From contig CAJBVC010000633.1 of assembly GCA_903958915.1 (NCBI GenBank), positions 1 to 15,023 on the forward strand: a stretch of 15,023 nucleotides of DNA. Direction: 5' to 3'. The DNA comes from an uncultured beta proteobacterium. Lineage in GTDB: Bacteria > Pseudomonadota > Gammaproteobacteria > Burkholderiales > Burkholderiaceae_C. Positions 7,173 to 15,023 of this stretch are shown piece by piece; the first letter of the stretch is position 1; each line of letters opens with the position of its first letter. The translations under genes and the position numbers were made by a program. Under the pieces are notes generated by a model that was not told the DNA's origin, ran no database searches, and saw only the letters and a list, made by a program, of their open reading frames with translations.

Positions 7173-10148
7173 TCAATAGGGTCGGAAATTGCCGCCGTCA
7201 CGCCGAACCGGCCCTGCGGTAAGCCGCGGTGCAGTAGTGCGGCGCTCAGGCACCGACCGCTCCAGCGCGGGGCGCTGCGTCGTTGTTTCAGCACCTGTTT
7301 TGAAAAAAGCGACACTCTCCTGCAGTTGCTGGGCTTGGTTAGACAGTTCTTCACTGGTCGCTGCCAGTTCTTCCGAGGCGGAGGCATTTTGCTGTGTGGC
7401 TTTGCTCAGTTGCCCCATGGCGCCACCAATCTGAACCACCGACTCGCTTTGCTCTGCGCTGGCTGCGGCAATTTCCTGCACCAGTTCAGAGGTCTTTTGG
7501 ATGCTGGGTACGATCTCGTCGAGCAACTTGCCGGCCCGCTCGGCGGTAGAAACGGAACTGCCAGCCAGATCACCGATTTCTCTGGCGGCTTGCTGGCTGC
7601 GTTCGGCAAGCTTGCGTACTTCGGCTGCAACCACTGCAAACCCTTTGCCATGCTCGCCGGCGCGTGCAGCTTCAATCGCCGCGTTCAGTGCCAATAGATT
7701 GGTCTGGTAGGCAATGTCATCCACGATGCTGATTTTGGTCGCAATTTGCTTCATCGCAGTGACGGTTTGCCCGACTGCCCCACCGCCATCCACCGCTTCT
7801 TTGCTGGTCTTGGTGGCCATGCCATCGGTGACTTTGGCGTTGTCGGAGTTCTGGCTGATGCTGGCGGACATCACATCGATCTGCGATGACGTCTCCTCCA
7901 CGCTGGCAGCTTGCTGGCTTGCGGCTTGACTCAAGGACTGTGCGGTAGCGCTGACCTGGTTGGCGGCTCCTGTGAGTGCGTCTGCTGCGGTACGCACATC
8001 AGACATCACACGGGTCAGGTTTTCAGCGGTGGTGTTGGCGCTCTCCTTGACCTTGCCAAACAGACCCGCATAGTCGCGGGTGATACGCCGCGTCAAATCG
8101 CCGTCAGCGAACGCCTCCAGCAAATCTGCAACCTCGGTCAGACCCTGTTCGCTGGTCTCCATGAGCTGGTTCATGCCGGTCGACAACGTGGCGAAGAAAG
8201 CGACCTTGCCCTCCATCGACAAGCGTTGACTGAAGTCACCTTCCGACGCTGCGGCCACGACGGCTGAGACTTCGCGCTCGATACCCACTTCGATCGTTCG
8301 GTCAAACCACTCCACTACCGTCCCAATGCGTTGACCCTGTGCGTCAAGAATAGGGTTGGCATTCAGACCAAAGTACAGGCTGCCGACCTGAATCTGGGTG
8401 CGATAGGTGCTGGTCAGTGCTTCCAGCATGCGGCGCTGGTGCGACGGATTCTTGTGGAATACGTCAATATTTTGACCAATCAGGTTACGCGCACTGAAGT
8501 TGGGCAGCGCCTTGCGCAACTCCGACTCATTGCGCTGCATCATGGCCTGCACCGTGTCGTTCATGAAAATGATGTTCAGGTTGACGTCCGCAATCATCAC
8601 ATTGGTGCTGGCTTTGTTCAAGGCATTCACCACGCGTGTATTGCTGATGGCCGCCTCGGCAGCGGTCACCATGGTGGCGCGGGCCTCACGCACAACGCTG
8701 GTGATGCGCTGTTTTTGTCCCGGCATGTCCTGCACTTCAGAGGCGAACTTGCCCTGGGCGTATTCGTCGAGCAAATCCACCAGACGCATCATGACTGTGG
8801 TGTGAGAGCGCACCAGTTCGTTGACGCCACGCGCCATGGTGCCGTAGCCACCCGGAAGGCTATGCTCAGGCAAGTAGTGGTCGATTCGGCCCGCTTCGTG
8901 GGCTTGCGCCATATCGTTTTGGGCCGCCTGGAACTGTGTCAGAACTCCCTGCATGGTGATAAGCGAGCGCAACACCTGCGATGGTTCATCGGTCCCATCC
9001 GGAACGGCAGGTGGGTTATCCAGATTGCCTTGTGCAATTTCTTCAATGTGGGTCTTGACAGAGTTCAGTCCGCGACTGGTGACCAGGAAGAAGCTGTAGA
9101 AGAAGTAAGCCGCCAAGGCGATACCGGCGAGCAGAATGACGGTCGTTACCATGCGTTCCGAGCGCATGTTGCCAACCCGTTTGACAATCAGGCCATCCAA
9201 CTCGGTGAACATACGCTGGGCCAGCGCGTACTGTCCCTGCATGGCCTTGTTGGCCAACGCGAGGTAGGCACTCTGGTTTTCTGCACTGTAGTCCTTTCCA
9301 GTAACCACGCTTTTGCGGGCCAGGGTGTATAACGATGCCGTGGTATCAACGACGGCCGCGATGTCGAGTTTGCTTTCCAGGCCCGCATTGGCTGCGATGG
9401 CTTTGGCAAGCCCATCACGCATATTGCCCAGTTGAAATTCCACGATGGGCATGAGCCCATTGAGCGCCTGCTGTTGATCCGGTGTCACGCTCCCGGCCTT
9501 CATGACAGCCAGCCCCAAACCGCGCAGCTTGCCGGTGCCCTCCACAATGTCGGGCATGCGGAACAGCACCGCATCCATGACATAGTAGGAGTCGATGTCG
9601 GGGTCCAGTGACAGGTTGGACGCATCGGTCACTTGCATCATGAGCGCAATCAGTGCCTGGATGTGGGTGCTATGGGCGGTGAAAACGGCCTCAAAGCCAC
9701 TGGCGCGATCGGTGTCGGAATAGGCCTTTTGCATGGCTGCAAACGCCTTGGCAGTCGACAGTTCTGCGCCCAATCGCTTGTCCAGTTCAGCAAGTTTGGT
9801 GCGGGCGGCATCCAGCTTGGTTCTGATCTCGCCCATCGTTGGCGGTGCCGACCCCGAGGCGGCTTTTGCTACTGCATCTCGACGCAATTGCTGCGCAAGA
9901 TCGATCACCGGAAAGATTTCACGCGCATACTCTACGCCCGTCAATTCCTTTGCGGAGAAGGCGATGCTGTCGTTCTTGCTGGTGTAAAAAGACCATGTCA
10001 GCCACGCGAGGGGCAACAGGAACATTAGGCAAATCAACAGCGCCTTGGAAGCAAACTGCAGATTGCCCATGATGCGCATACCCGGAGCCCAGAGGCCCGA
10101 GAACGCTTGGGATTCAGGGCGGCTTGCCCCAGAGTTGTATTTGCTCAT
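7173..10148 (-). CDS. methyl-accepting chemotaxis protein with PAS domain and several HAMP segments
   Basis: This large chemoreceptor has 991 residues. TM1 is at about 36-56 and TM2 at about 334-356, enclosing a helical periplasmic domain with [15 protein letters not shown] (180-194). HAMP follows at about 357-410, then a second HAMP-like segment (about 415-500, with [10 protein letters not shown] and [11 protein letters not shown]). A PAS domain is at about 505-620 ([43 protein letters not shown]). Two more HAMP-like segments follow (about 620-665 with [10 protein letters not shown], about 670-715 with [10 protein letters not shown]), then the MA domain (about 720-950) with tip [21 protein letters not shown] basic, Pro-containing tail of about 40 residues ends the protein; no CheR pentapeptide is seen. 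The ATG at 10148 is preceded by GGAG at 8 bases and is preferred over the upstream in-frame start at 10187. It lies 110 bases downstream of aapP. The signal is unknown. Confidence 0.95.
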   Translation of the reverse strand: MSKYNSGASRPESQAFSGLWAPGMRIMGNLQFASKALLICLMFLLPLAWLTWSFYTSKNDSIAFSAKELTGVEYAREIFPVIDLAQQLRRDAVAKAASGSAPPTMGEIRTKLDAARTKLAELDKRLGAELSTAKAFAAMQKAYSDTDRASGFEAVFTAHSTHIQALIALMMQVTDASNLSLDPDIDSYYVMDAVLFRMPDIVEGTGKLRGLGLAVMKAGSVTPDQQQALNGLMPIVEFQLGNMRDGLAKAIAANAGLESKLDIAAVVDTTASLYTLARKSVVTGKDYSAENQSAYLALANKAMQGQYALAQRMFTELDGLIVKRVGNMRSERMVTTVILLAGIALAAYFFYSFFLVTSRGLNSVKTHIEEIAQGNLDNPPAVPDGTDEPSQVLRSLITMQGVLTQFQAAQNDMAQAHEAGRIDHYLPEHSLPGGYGTMARGVNELVRSHTTVMMRLVDLLDEYAQGKFASEVQDMPGQKQRITSVVREARATMVTAAEAAISNTRVVNALNKASTNVMIADVNLNIIFMNDTVQAMMQRNESELRKALPNFSARNLIGQNIDVFHKNPSHQRRMLEALTSTYRTQIQVGSLYFGLNANPILDAQGQRIGTVVEWFDRTIEVGIEREVSAVVAAASEGDFSQRLSMEGKVAFFATLSTGMNQLMETSEQGLTEVADLLEAFADGDLTRRITRDYAGLFGKVKESANTTAENLTRVMSDVRTAADALTGAANQVSATAQSLSQAASQQAASVEETSSQIDVMSASISQNSDNAKVTDGMATKTSKEAVDGGGAVGQTVTAMKQIATKISIVDDIAYQTNLLALNAAIEAARAGEHGKGFAVVAAEVRKLAERSQQAAREIGDLAGSSVSTAERAGKLLDEIVPSIQKTSELVQEIAAASAEQSESVVQIGGAMGQLSKATQQNASASEELAATSEELSNQAQQLQESVAFFKTGAETTTQRPALERSVPERRTTAPRLTAGPVRRDGGNFRPY

Positions 10149-10154
10149 CGTTGT

Positions 10155-10166
10155 AGCTCCGGAGCT
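10155..10166 (-). promoter_or_regulatory. 12-bp palindrome overlapping the ribosome binding site of the PAS-chemoreceptor
   Basis: The sequence AGCTCCGGAGCT is a perfect palindrome. Its 3' half on the - strand holds the GGAG that serves as Shine-Dalgarno for the ATG at 10148. A second inverted repeat, GCCACA (10181-10186) and TGTGGC (10192-10197), lies just upstream. Together they could fold in the leader and hide the ribosome site, or bind a protein. This is inference from symmetry alone. Confidence 0.3.
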
Positions 10167-10258
10167 GCTGAGTTCGCAGAGCCACAATTGCTGTGGCGCT
10201 ACGATTTTTCGGTCACTTTAGCGCATATTTCGCGGTGCCGTAGCCCGCACAAGAAAAA

Positions 10259-11014
10259 TCAATGACCGAGGATCTTGGACAGGAAATCCCTGCTGCGTTC
10301 GCTCTGCGGGTTGTTGAAGAACTCGTGCGGCGTATTTTGCTCAACGATCTGGCCCTGATCCATGAAGATCACGCGATCGGCAACCGCCTTGGCAAAGCCC
10401 ATCTCGTGGGTGACGCAAATCATGGTGATGCCCTGACTGGCCATCTCGATCATCACGTCCAGCACTTCCTTGATCATCTCCGGGTCGAGCGCCGAGGTGG
10501 GCTCGTCAAACAGCATGATTTTGGGGCGCAGGCACAGAGCGCGAGCAATCGCGACGCGCTGTTGCTGACCACCGGAGAGCTGCAAAGGGTACTTGGAGGC
10601 CTGCTCGGCAATGCGCACCCGTTTGAGCTGCTCCATCGCTTTTTCTTCGGCTTCCTTCTTCGGGATTTTCCCCACCCACATCGGTGACAGCGTCAGATTT
10701 TCCAGCACCGTGAGGTGGGGAAACAGGTTGAACTGCTGGAACACCATGCCCACTTCCTTGCGCACCTGGTCGATGGCCTTCACGTCGTCCGTGAGTTCCA
10801 CACCGTCGACGATGAGGCGACCTTCCTGATGTTCTTCGAGCCGGTTGATGCAGCGGATCAGGGTGGACTTGCCAGAGCCTGAAGGGCCGCAGATAACGAT
10901 GCGTTCGCCCTTGGCCACGGTAAGGTCAATGTCGCGCAACACGTGGAAATTGTTGCCGTACCACTTGTTGACCTTGTCAAAGATGATGAAGGGGGTAGTT
11001 TTAGATTCAGTCAT
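10259..11014 (-). CDS. aapP: polar/general amino-acid ABC transporter ATP-binding protein
   Basis: This 251-residue ATPase energises the AapJQM importer at the cytoplasmic membrane face. All nucleotide-binding motifs are present: Walker [10 protein letters not shown] (43-51), Q-loop [10 protein letters not shown] (91-100), signature [15 protein letters not shown] (146-160), Walker [15 protein letters not shown] (166-179) and the H-loop His203 in VTHEMGFA. The close match and length are typical of the PAAT subfamily (AapP, BztD, GltL, GlnQ). The ATG at 11014 gives the standard N-terminus; the frame is open further upstream but that part overlaps aapM. The start lies 7 bases after the aapM stop, and GAG 7 bases before the ATG is a weak ribosome site. 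It is the last gene of the aap operon. No strong terminator is seen in the 110 bases after it, so some read-through into the chemoreceptor gene is possible. Confidence 0.97.
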   Translation of the reverse strand: MTESKTTPFIIFDKVNKWYGNNFHVLRDIDLTVAKGERIVICGPSGSGKSTLIRCINRLEEHQEGRLIVDGVELTDDVKAIDQVRKEVGMVFQQFNLFPHLTVLENLTLSPMWVGKIPKKEAEEKAMEQLKRVRIAEQASKYPLQLSGGQQQRVAIARALCLRPKIMLFDEPTSALDPEMIKEVLDVMIEMASQGITMICVTHEMGFAKAVADRVIFMDQGQIVEQNTPHEFFNNPQSERSRDFLSKILGH

Positions 11015-11021
11015 GGCAGTC

Positions 11022-12125
11022 TCAGCGTAACTTGCTCTTGTTGACCTGCTTTTCAATCCACTTGCTGTAACGCGACATGGAGAAGCAGAAGATGAAATAA
11101 ATGATGGCGATGAACAGGTAGCCCTCAATCTTGAACGGGCGCCAGTTGGCGTCGGAGTTCAGCGCCAGGCTCATGGAGCCGGTCAGTTCGTACAGACTCA
11201 CGATGGTCACCAGAGAGGTGTCCATGAAGGTGGCGATAAAGTTGTTCATCACACCGGGTACCACCATCGCCAGCGCCTGCGGCAGCACAATCTTGCGTTG
11301 TGTCTGCCAGTAGCTCAAGCCCAGGGTTGCGGCCGCTTCCAGCTGGCCCTTGGGAATTGCCTGCAGGCCACCGCGGATCACTTCTGCCATGTAGGCTGCT
11401 GCAAACAGCGTGATACCGGCCATGACACGGATCAGCACATCGATGTTGAAGCCGGGTGGCATCAGGAGCGGGAACATGAACGACGCCATGAACAGCACCG
11501 AGATGAGCGGTACGCCGCGGACCAGTTCCACGTAAATCGTGCAGACGCTGCGGATGGCAGGCAGGTTGGACCTGCGCCCCAAAGCTATGACCAGAGCAAT
11601 CGGAAAGGCAGCGGTCATGCACAGGGTCGACAGCAAAATGGTCAGGGGCAGGCCGCCCCAGCGATCCGTCTCCACCCAGGTGAGGCCAAAGACACCGCCA
11701 AACATGATGGTGAAAAACAGCGCAAACACCACTACCCAAACGCCGGCCAGCCAGGCTTTCCAGAAGGCACGGGTGCAACTCATGGCGATCAGCCCAAGCA
11801 ACAGCAGCGTGGCCACGAGCGGGCGCCACTGCTCTTCAAACGGGTAGCGTCCGAAAATGATCAAACGGAACTTTTCCGCAATGACACCCCAGCAGGCACC
11901 TGCGCCATCGGCGTGACAAGCCTCGTAGTCGCGCGCCCAGACTGCATCGACCAACAACCACTGCACAAACGGCGGCAGCACGTACAGCAGAAAAGCAACG
12001 ATGGTCAGTGTGCCCAGCGAAGTGCTCCAGTCGCCGAACAGATTGGCGCGCACCCACGCGATCGGCCCCTCGGTGTTCACCGGTGCGGTGCGTGCAGGAA
12101 TGGGTTGAAAAGTTTGTCCACTCAT
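11022..12125 (-). CDS. aapM: amino-acid ABC transporter permease AapM/BztC type
   Basis: This 367-residue inner-membrane permease has a soluble N-terminus of about 35 residues. An extra N-terminal helix pair (about 37-57 and 102-118) precedes the BPD_transp_1 core, as in AapM and BztC, which are longer than GltK-type permeases. The core holds the segment [17 protein letters not shown] (197-213) typical of polar amino-acid permeases. The EAA loop that docks on the ATPase is [20 protein letters not shown] (263-282). Cys70 and Cys78 in the loop [15 protein letters not shown] could form a periplasmic disulfide. The gene starts one base after the aapQ stop (TGA-C-ATG), and AAGGA inside the aapQ end lies 8 bases before the ATG. 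It pairs with AapQ to form the transmembrane channel. Confidence 0.95.
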   Translation of the reverse strand: MSGQTFQPIPARTAPVNTEGPIAWVRANLFGDWSTSLGTLTIVAFLLYVLPPFVQWLLVDAVWARDYEACHADGAGACWGVIAEKFRLIIFGRYPFEEQWRPLVATLLLLGLIAMSCTRAFWKAWLAGVWVVVFALFFTIMFGGVFGLTWVETDRWGGLPLTILLSTLCMTAAFPIALVIALGRRSNLPAIRSVCTIYVELVRGVPLISVLFMASFMFPLLMPPGFNIDVLIRVMAGITLFAAAYMAEVIRGGLQAIPKGQLEAAATLGLSYWQTQRKIVLPQALAMVVPGVMNNFIATFMDTSLVTIVSLYELTGSMSLALNSDANWRPFKIEGYLFIAIIYFIFCFSMSRYSKWIEKQVNKSKLR

Positions 12126-12126
12126 G

Positions 12127-13302
12127 TCAGCGTTCCTTAATCGCCGCGCGGGCGTTGTACCAGTTCATGAGGAACGACGTCAGCAATGAGGTACTCAGGT
12201 ACACCAGCATGATGATGGCGATGCATTCCACGGAACGACCGGTCTGGTTGATGGCGGTGTTGGCGATGGACACGACATCGGGGTAGCCGATTGCCACGGC
12301 CAGCGACGAGTTCTTGGTCAGGTTCAGAAACTGATTTGTCATGGGCGGAATGATCACCCGCAGTGCCTGTGGCAATGCGATCAGCCGCATGGTCTGACCA
12401 CGGCTCAGTCCCAATGCCGCCGCCGCCTCGCTCTGCCCATGGGCGACCGACTGGATGCCACTACGTACCACTTCGGCCACATAGGCGGCGGTGTAGACGG
12501 TGAGCCCCAGCAAACAGGAAAGAAACTCGGGGGTGAGGGCGCCACCATTCTCAATGGCAAACTCGCCCAGGGCCGGCCGGTTCCAGTCGGTCGGTGCGCC
12601 GCCCAGAGCCCAGGCAATTAGTGAGCCCACAATAGCGATCACCAAGGGGGCAAGAAACAGGCTTTGCGGCCGCCCGGTTCGCTCAAAAACGCCGATCGCG
12701 TAGCGGCGGTACAACCATCCGGCCACCACGCCGAGCAGCAGTCCCCAGGCTGCCCACACATGACCATCGGCCCAATGCGGAATCGGAAAACTGAAGCCCG
12801 CCTTGCTTAAAAAGAAGGGACCAATCACCATCGGCTCATTGGCGGGGGGCAGCACTTCGGTGAACATCAGATACCACATCAACAACTGCAGCAGGATGGG
12901 GATGTTGCGAAAAAACTCCACGTAGGCGGTGCACAAGCCGCGCACGAGAGCATTGCGCGACAGTCGCCCCACGCCAATCAGGGTGCCGAGCACCGTGGTC
13001 AGGACGATGCCGATCACGGCCACCCGCAGGGTATTGGTAAACCCAACCAGGTAGGCACGCCAGTAGGGCTCACCGGAGTCAAACGCAAACAGGCTCTCAC
13101 CGATATCGAAGCCTGCGGCACCGGTGAGGAAATCGAATCCGCTCTGAATGCCGCGGACCTTCATGTTGGTGGCGGTGTTGTTCGCCAGGTACAGTACGCT
13201 GGCCGCGATGACGATGATCGCCAATGCCTGGTACACCAGTCCTCGGAAAGCCTGGCTGCGCCAGGACCAGGACTTTTTCTTGGGGGGGGAGGATGGAGCC
13301 AT
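12127..13302 (-). CDS. aapQ: amino-acid ABC transporter permease AapQ/BztB type
   Basis: This 391-residue inner-membrane permease has a basic, Pro-rich N-terminus (PPKKKSWSWRS), a first helix (about 22-40), then a periplasmic stretch and the BPD_transp_1 core. The core contains AYVEFFRNIPILLQLLMWYL (126-145) and the EAA loop SEAAAALGLSRGQTMRLIAL (291-310), followed by PQALRVIIPPMTNQFLNLTK. The long insert between core helices (about 150-255) is usual for AapQ and BztB. I chose the ATG at 13302, which has AAGGG 5 bases upstream; a TTG one codon earlier is an unlikely start. It is separated from aapJ by 112 bases that hold two hairpins. It forms the channel with AapM. Confidence 0.95.
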   Translation of the reverse strand: MAPSSPPKKKSWSWRSQAFRGLVYQALAIIVIAASVLYLANNTATNMKVRGIQSGFDFLTGAAGFDIGESLFAFDSGEPYWRAYLVGFTNTLRVAVIGIVLTTVLGTLIGVGRLSRNALVRGLCTAYVEFFRNIPILLQLLMWYLMFTEVLPPANEPMVIGPFFLSKAGFSFPIPHWADGHVWAAWGLLLGVVAGWLYRRYAIGVFERTGRPQSLFLAPLVIAIVGSLIAWALGGAPTDWNRPALGEFAIENGGALTPEFLSCLLGLTVYTAAYVAEVVRSGIQSVAHGQSEAAAALGLSRGQTMRLIALPQALRVIIPPMTNQFLNLTKNSSLAVAIGYPDVVSIANTAINQTGRSVECIAIIMLVYLSTSLLTSFLMNWYNARAAIKER

Positions 13303-13333
13303 CAATACCCTTGCTAAGTCGTCAACTGCATTT

Positions 13334-13374
13334 CAAGAAGAAAAGGGCAGCGCAGCCAAAGGTGCCTCTGCCCT
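13334..13374 (-). terminator. Rho-independent terminator-like hairpin between aapJ and aapQ
   Basis: On the - strand AGGGCAG (13374-13368) can pair with CTGCCCT (13350-13344) across a 17-base loop, and is followed at once by TTTCTTCTTG. The stem is 7 GC-rich base pairs and the tail T-rich, so it resembles an intrinsic terminator or attenuator. It lies before aapQ and would let only part of the transcripts continue. The loop is long, so strength is uncertain. Confidence 0.5.
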
Positions 13375-13379
13375 GTCGC

Positions 13380-13405
13380 GTGGCACCCAAAGATTCGGGT
13401 GCCAC
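13380..13405 (-). repeat. perfect 9-bp inverted repeat just after aapJ
   Basis: GTGGCACCC (13380-13388) and GGGTGCCAC (13397-13405) flank an 8-base loop. The hairpin begins 9 bases after the aapJ stop codon. It has no T-run of its own. Such stems after a binding-protein gene often block 3' exonucleases and stabilise the upstream mRNA; that role is inferred here. Confidence 0.6.
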
Positions 13406-13414
13406 TGCAATGCC

Positions 13415-14446
13415 TTAGCGCACGGGTGGTGCGTATTGCAGGCCGCCCTTGCTCCACAGGTTGTTGGAGCCGCGTGGCAGTTGCAAAGCCGAATTGGGGC
13501 CAACGTTACGCTCAAAAATCTCACCGTAGTTGCCGGTGGTCTTGATGGCGCGCGCCAGCCATTCCTTGTCCAGACCCAGCAATTTGCCAGTGTCTTCGGT
13601 GGTGCCGAGCATGCGGCCAACGACAGGGTCCTTGCTATCCTTTTGCTGGTCGACGTTGGCCTGTGTCAGACCGTACTCCTCGGCTTCCAGCAGTCCATAA
13701 ATCGTCCATTTGACGATCGCAAACCACTCGTCGTCACCACGGCGCACCAGCGGGCCCAGGGGTTCTTTGGAAATGAGCTCTGGCAGGATGACGTGCTCTT
13801 TGGGGTCTTTTGCGACCTTGTTACGCGTGGAAGCCAGGCCAGAAGCGTCTGTCGTGTAGGCAATGCAACGGCCCGCGAAGTAGGCGCCTTCAGCAGCCTC
13901 AAGCTTTTCAAACACCACGGGTTTGATGCCCAGACCGGAAGCCTTGGAGTAGTCGGTCAGATTTTTCTCGGTCGTTGTGCCCGATTGCACGCACACGGTT
14001 TGACCCTTGAGCTGCTTGGCGCTCTTGATCTTGCTCTTGAGCGGCACCATAAAACCCTGCCCGTCATAGTAGGTGACGGCAGTCTGGTGCAGGCCCAGTG
14101 ACGCGTCGCGGGTGAGTGTGAAGGTGGTATTGCGCGATAGCACGTCAATTTCACCGGATTGCAGGGCGGTAAAGCGCGCCTGTGCGTTCAGGGGTACGTA
14201 TTTGACCTTTTCGCCGTCACCCAAGGTGACTGCCGCAAAAGCGCGGCAGAAATCGACATCCAGGCCCGTCCACTTGCCGTTGGAGTCGGCTGCGCCAAAT
14301 CCGGCCAGTCCGGTGTTGACACCGCAAATCACCTGGCCACGGGCCTTGATGGCGTCCAGTGTCTTACCAGCGTGCGCAGGGGCGGCAAGCAATGCACCCA
14401 GCGATGCAACTACCGCAGCAATCAGTTTGACTCGTTTCATTGTCAT
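13415..14446 (-). CDS. aapJ: amino-acid ABC transporter periplasmic substrate-binding protein
   Basis: This 343-residue family-3 solute-binding protein captures amino acids in the periplasm for AapQMP. A signal peptide is clear: basic MTMKRVK, a hydrophobic core, and a signal peptidase I site after AHA (residue 26). The family signature is GKWTGLDVDFCRAFAA (57-72). Further matches to AapJ/BztA are RFTALQSGEIDVLSRNTTFT (91-110) and GDDEWFAIVKWTIYGLLEAE (237-256). Substrate range is probably broad (general L-amino acids) or acidic amino acids and amides; the sequence alone does not decide. Cys41, Cys67, Cys152 and Cys194 are present in the mature protein. I chose the ATG at 14446, with GGAG 8 bases upstream; the ATG two codons later also remains possible. 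It is the first gene of the operon. Confidence 0.96.
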   Translation of the reverse strand: MTMKRVKLIAAVVASLGALLAAPAHAGKTLDAIKARGQVICGVNTGLAGFGAADSNGKWTGLDVDFCRAFAAVTLGDGEKVKYVPLNAQARFTALQSGEIDVLSRNTTFTLTRDASLGLHQTAVTYYDGQGFMVPLKSKIKSAKQLKGQTVCVQSGTTTEKNLTDYSKASGLGIKPVVFEKLEAAEGAYFAGRCIAYTTDASGLASTRNKVAKDPKEHVILPELISKEPLGPLVRRGDDEWFAIVKWTIYGLLEAEEYGLTQANVDQQKDSKDPVVGRMLGTTEDTGKLLGLDKEWLARAIKTTGNYGEIFERNVGPNSALQLPRGSNNLWSKGGLQYAPPVR

Positions 14447-14589
14447 GAATAATTCTCCAACTAAAGTAAAAAAATACAAAAACTCAAGCCATGCACCAGC
14501 GAAGTGCTGACACAAGTTCCGATCATAGCGGCGCACCAAACTACGCACACCCGGGTTTGCACGTAGCGCAGATACGTAAATTGCATTTG

Positions 14590-14619
14590 CTTATACGCAA
14601 TTGCGCAGTCTCACAACAA
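14590..14619 (-). promoter_or_regulatory. possible sigma-70 promoter for aapJ
   Basis: On the - strand TTGTTG (14619-14614) and TATAAG (14595-14590) are separated by 18 bases. The -10 matches the consensus at 5 of 6 positions and the -35 at 3 of 6. The leader would be about 135 bases. This is a weak pattern-based call. Confidence 0.3.
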
Positions 14620-14626
14620 TGGCTAA

Positions 14627-14642
14627 AGCACAATTGGTGCCA
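14627..14642 (-). promoter_or_regulatory. possible sigma-54 (-24/-12) promoter for the aap operon
   Basis: The - strand reads TGGCACCAATTGTGCT, which keeps TGGCAC, the GG and GC pairs at exactly the required 10-base separation, and a T after the GC. Nitrogen-controlled amino-acid transporters are often sigma-54/NtrC dependent. No clear NtrC site was found upstream, so the call stays tentative. Confidence 0.35.
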
Positions 14643-14776
14643 TTATTCTTGACAGCCTGTTGGCTACTCAGAACAGGAGCAGCCGGCAAGTATCTTCAAG
14701 CCCAGACAGCATAGAGCCAGGTACCGCTGCCATGAAGTCTGCCGGAATGTCTGCCGAAAACTGCCTGCAGCGCCCG

Positions 14777-14809
14777 TAGAATGTACGTACATAGCTATCG
14801 ATTCGATAG
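14777..14809 (+). promoter_or_regulatory. possible promoter and palindromic operators of the methionine synthase gene
   Basis: TAGAAT (14777-14782) is a 5-of-6 match to a -10 element. Right after it lie two palindromes: TGTACGTACA (14782-14791) and CTATCGA-T-TCGATAG (14795-14809), a 7+1+7 perfect inverted repeat. Sites around the start of transcription usually bind repressors. No good -35 is present (TGCCGA region), which could mean an activator is needed. The regulator is unknown. Confidence 0.4.
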
Positions 14810-14833
14810 TGAATATTGATTTGGGGACAGAAA

Positions 14834-15023
14834 TGTTTGAAACCGCCATTGCGGGCAGCTTGCCTAAACCATCCTGGCTATCTGAGACCGAGAAGCTCTG
14901 GCCGCAGTGGAAGCTGGCCGGGACGGAACTGCTGCAGGCCAAGGCGGATGCCACGCTGCTGTGGATCAAGGAGCAGGAAGACGCTGGCCTGGACATCGTC
15001 GGCGACGGCGAGCAGTCGCGCCA
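14834..15023 (+). CDS. cobalamin-independent methionine synthase, core (MetE C-terminal) type; 3' end outside window
   Basis: Sixty-three residues are visible before the window ends. The start MFETAIAGSLPKPSWLSETE followed by LWPQWKL, ATLLWIKEQEDAGLDIVGDG and EQSR matches the beginning of the MetE catalytic barrel, where the AGSLPKP segment is the first strand and the DIVGDGEQSR segment lies on the active-site side. Because the ATG is directly in front of this barrel, the protein appears to lack the N-terminal half of classical MetE. Such short enzymes (Mes families, YxjG/YxjH-like) transfer a methyl group to homocysteine from donors other than polyglutamyl folate. Which type this is cannot be told from the fragment; MesD-like is plausible in this group of bacteria. 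GGGGA (14824-14828) about 5 bases before the ATG is a good ribosome site. The gene is divergent from aapJ. Confidence 0.8.

Larger units (their letters stand above)
14447..14833. other. 387-base divergent intergenic region between aapJ and the methionine synthase gene
   Basis: No convincing gene was found here on either strand. The 170 bases next to aapJ would be its leader and contain an A-rich stretch (14465-14482) and candidate promoters. The side next to the methionine synthase gene carries palindromes and a short direct repeat. CCTGTT (14656-14661) and AACAGG (14672-14677) form a 6-bp inverted repeat of unknown role. A perfect TTGACA at 14649-14654 has no matching -10 at normal spacing. 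Confidence 0.6.

Noticed and set aside
8331..9332. Long + strand open frame (333 codons) opposite the PAS chemoreceptor
   Set aside because: It is the antisense shadow of a well-supported MCP gene, is rich in His, Gln and Val as such shadows are, and has no recognisable motif.
10199..10240. Flagellar sigma-28 promoter before the PAS chemoreceptor (TAAAG at about 10216-10220 on the - strand)
   Set aside because: The -10 element GCCGATAA is not present at the required spacing.
11298..12140. Long + strand open frame opposite aapM
   Set aside because: It is a shadow of a clear permease gene; its composition (His, Gln, Asp-rich) reflects the reverse complement of membrane-helix codons.
14627..14642. 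NtrC binding site (GCAC-GTGC half sites)
   Set aside because: The half sites are separated by 5 rather than 7 bases, so the symmetry is better explained by the sigma-54-like element or chance.
14664..14996. - strand open frame of 110 codons overlapping the methionine synthase start
   Set aside because: It overlaps the better supported + strand gene, and has no recognisable domain.

Overview
The window looks like chromosomal DNA of a betaproteobacterium of the order Burkholderiales, most likely Comamonadaceae. This rests on the moderately high GC content, the DUF1631 protein, the style of the chemoreceptors, and an aap-type amino-acid uptake operon. The genus is inference. I see no insertion sequence, phage gene, integrase, tRNA, rRNA or CRISPR array. 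All complete genes read through without frameshifts.

Left part (1-3470, + strand): the 3' end of a DUF1631 gene, a stand-alone CheY-like receiver, and a chemoreceptor (MCP) that carries an extra Cache-like domain after its signalling hairpin. Middle (3493-7157): a flavin reductase on the - strand faces a + strand pair, a small exported M14-type zinc carboxypeptidase and a class B flavin monooxygenase of Baeyer-Villiger type, whose stop and start overlap as ATGA. Next comes a hemerythrin-like protein that keeps six of the seven iron-binding residues and has Gln in place of one His.

Right part (7173-14446, - strand): a 991-residue chemoreceptor with a PAS domain set between HAMP-like segments, then a complete polar/general amino-acid ABC importer in the order aapJ-aapQ-aapM-aapP. 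The gap between aapJ and aapQ holds two hairpins, one followed by a T-rich tail. This would fit more binding protein than membrane parts being made. The last 190 bases start a divergent gene for a short cobalamin-independent methionine synthase (core-MetE type), cut by the window end.

The 387-base stretch between aapJ and the methionine synthase gene holds possible sigma-54 and sigma-70 promoters for aap, and palindromes and a direct repeat in front of the methionine synthase gene. Overall this is a sensing-and-uptake neighbourhood: two chemoreceptors with related sensor domains, a receiver, an amino-acid importer and a possible oxygen/iron-binding protein. I found no clearly new multi-gene system. 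The most interesting points are domain architectures, one altered metal-ligand set, and regulatory DNA.
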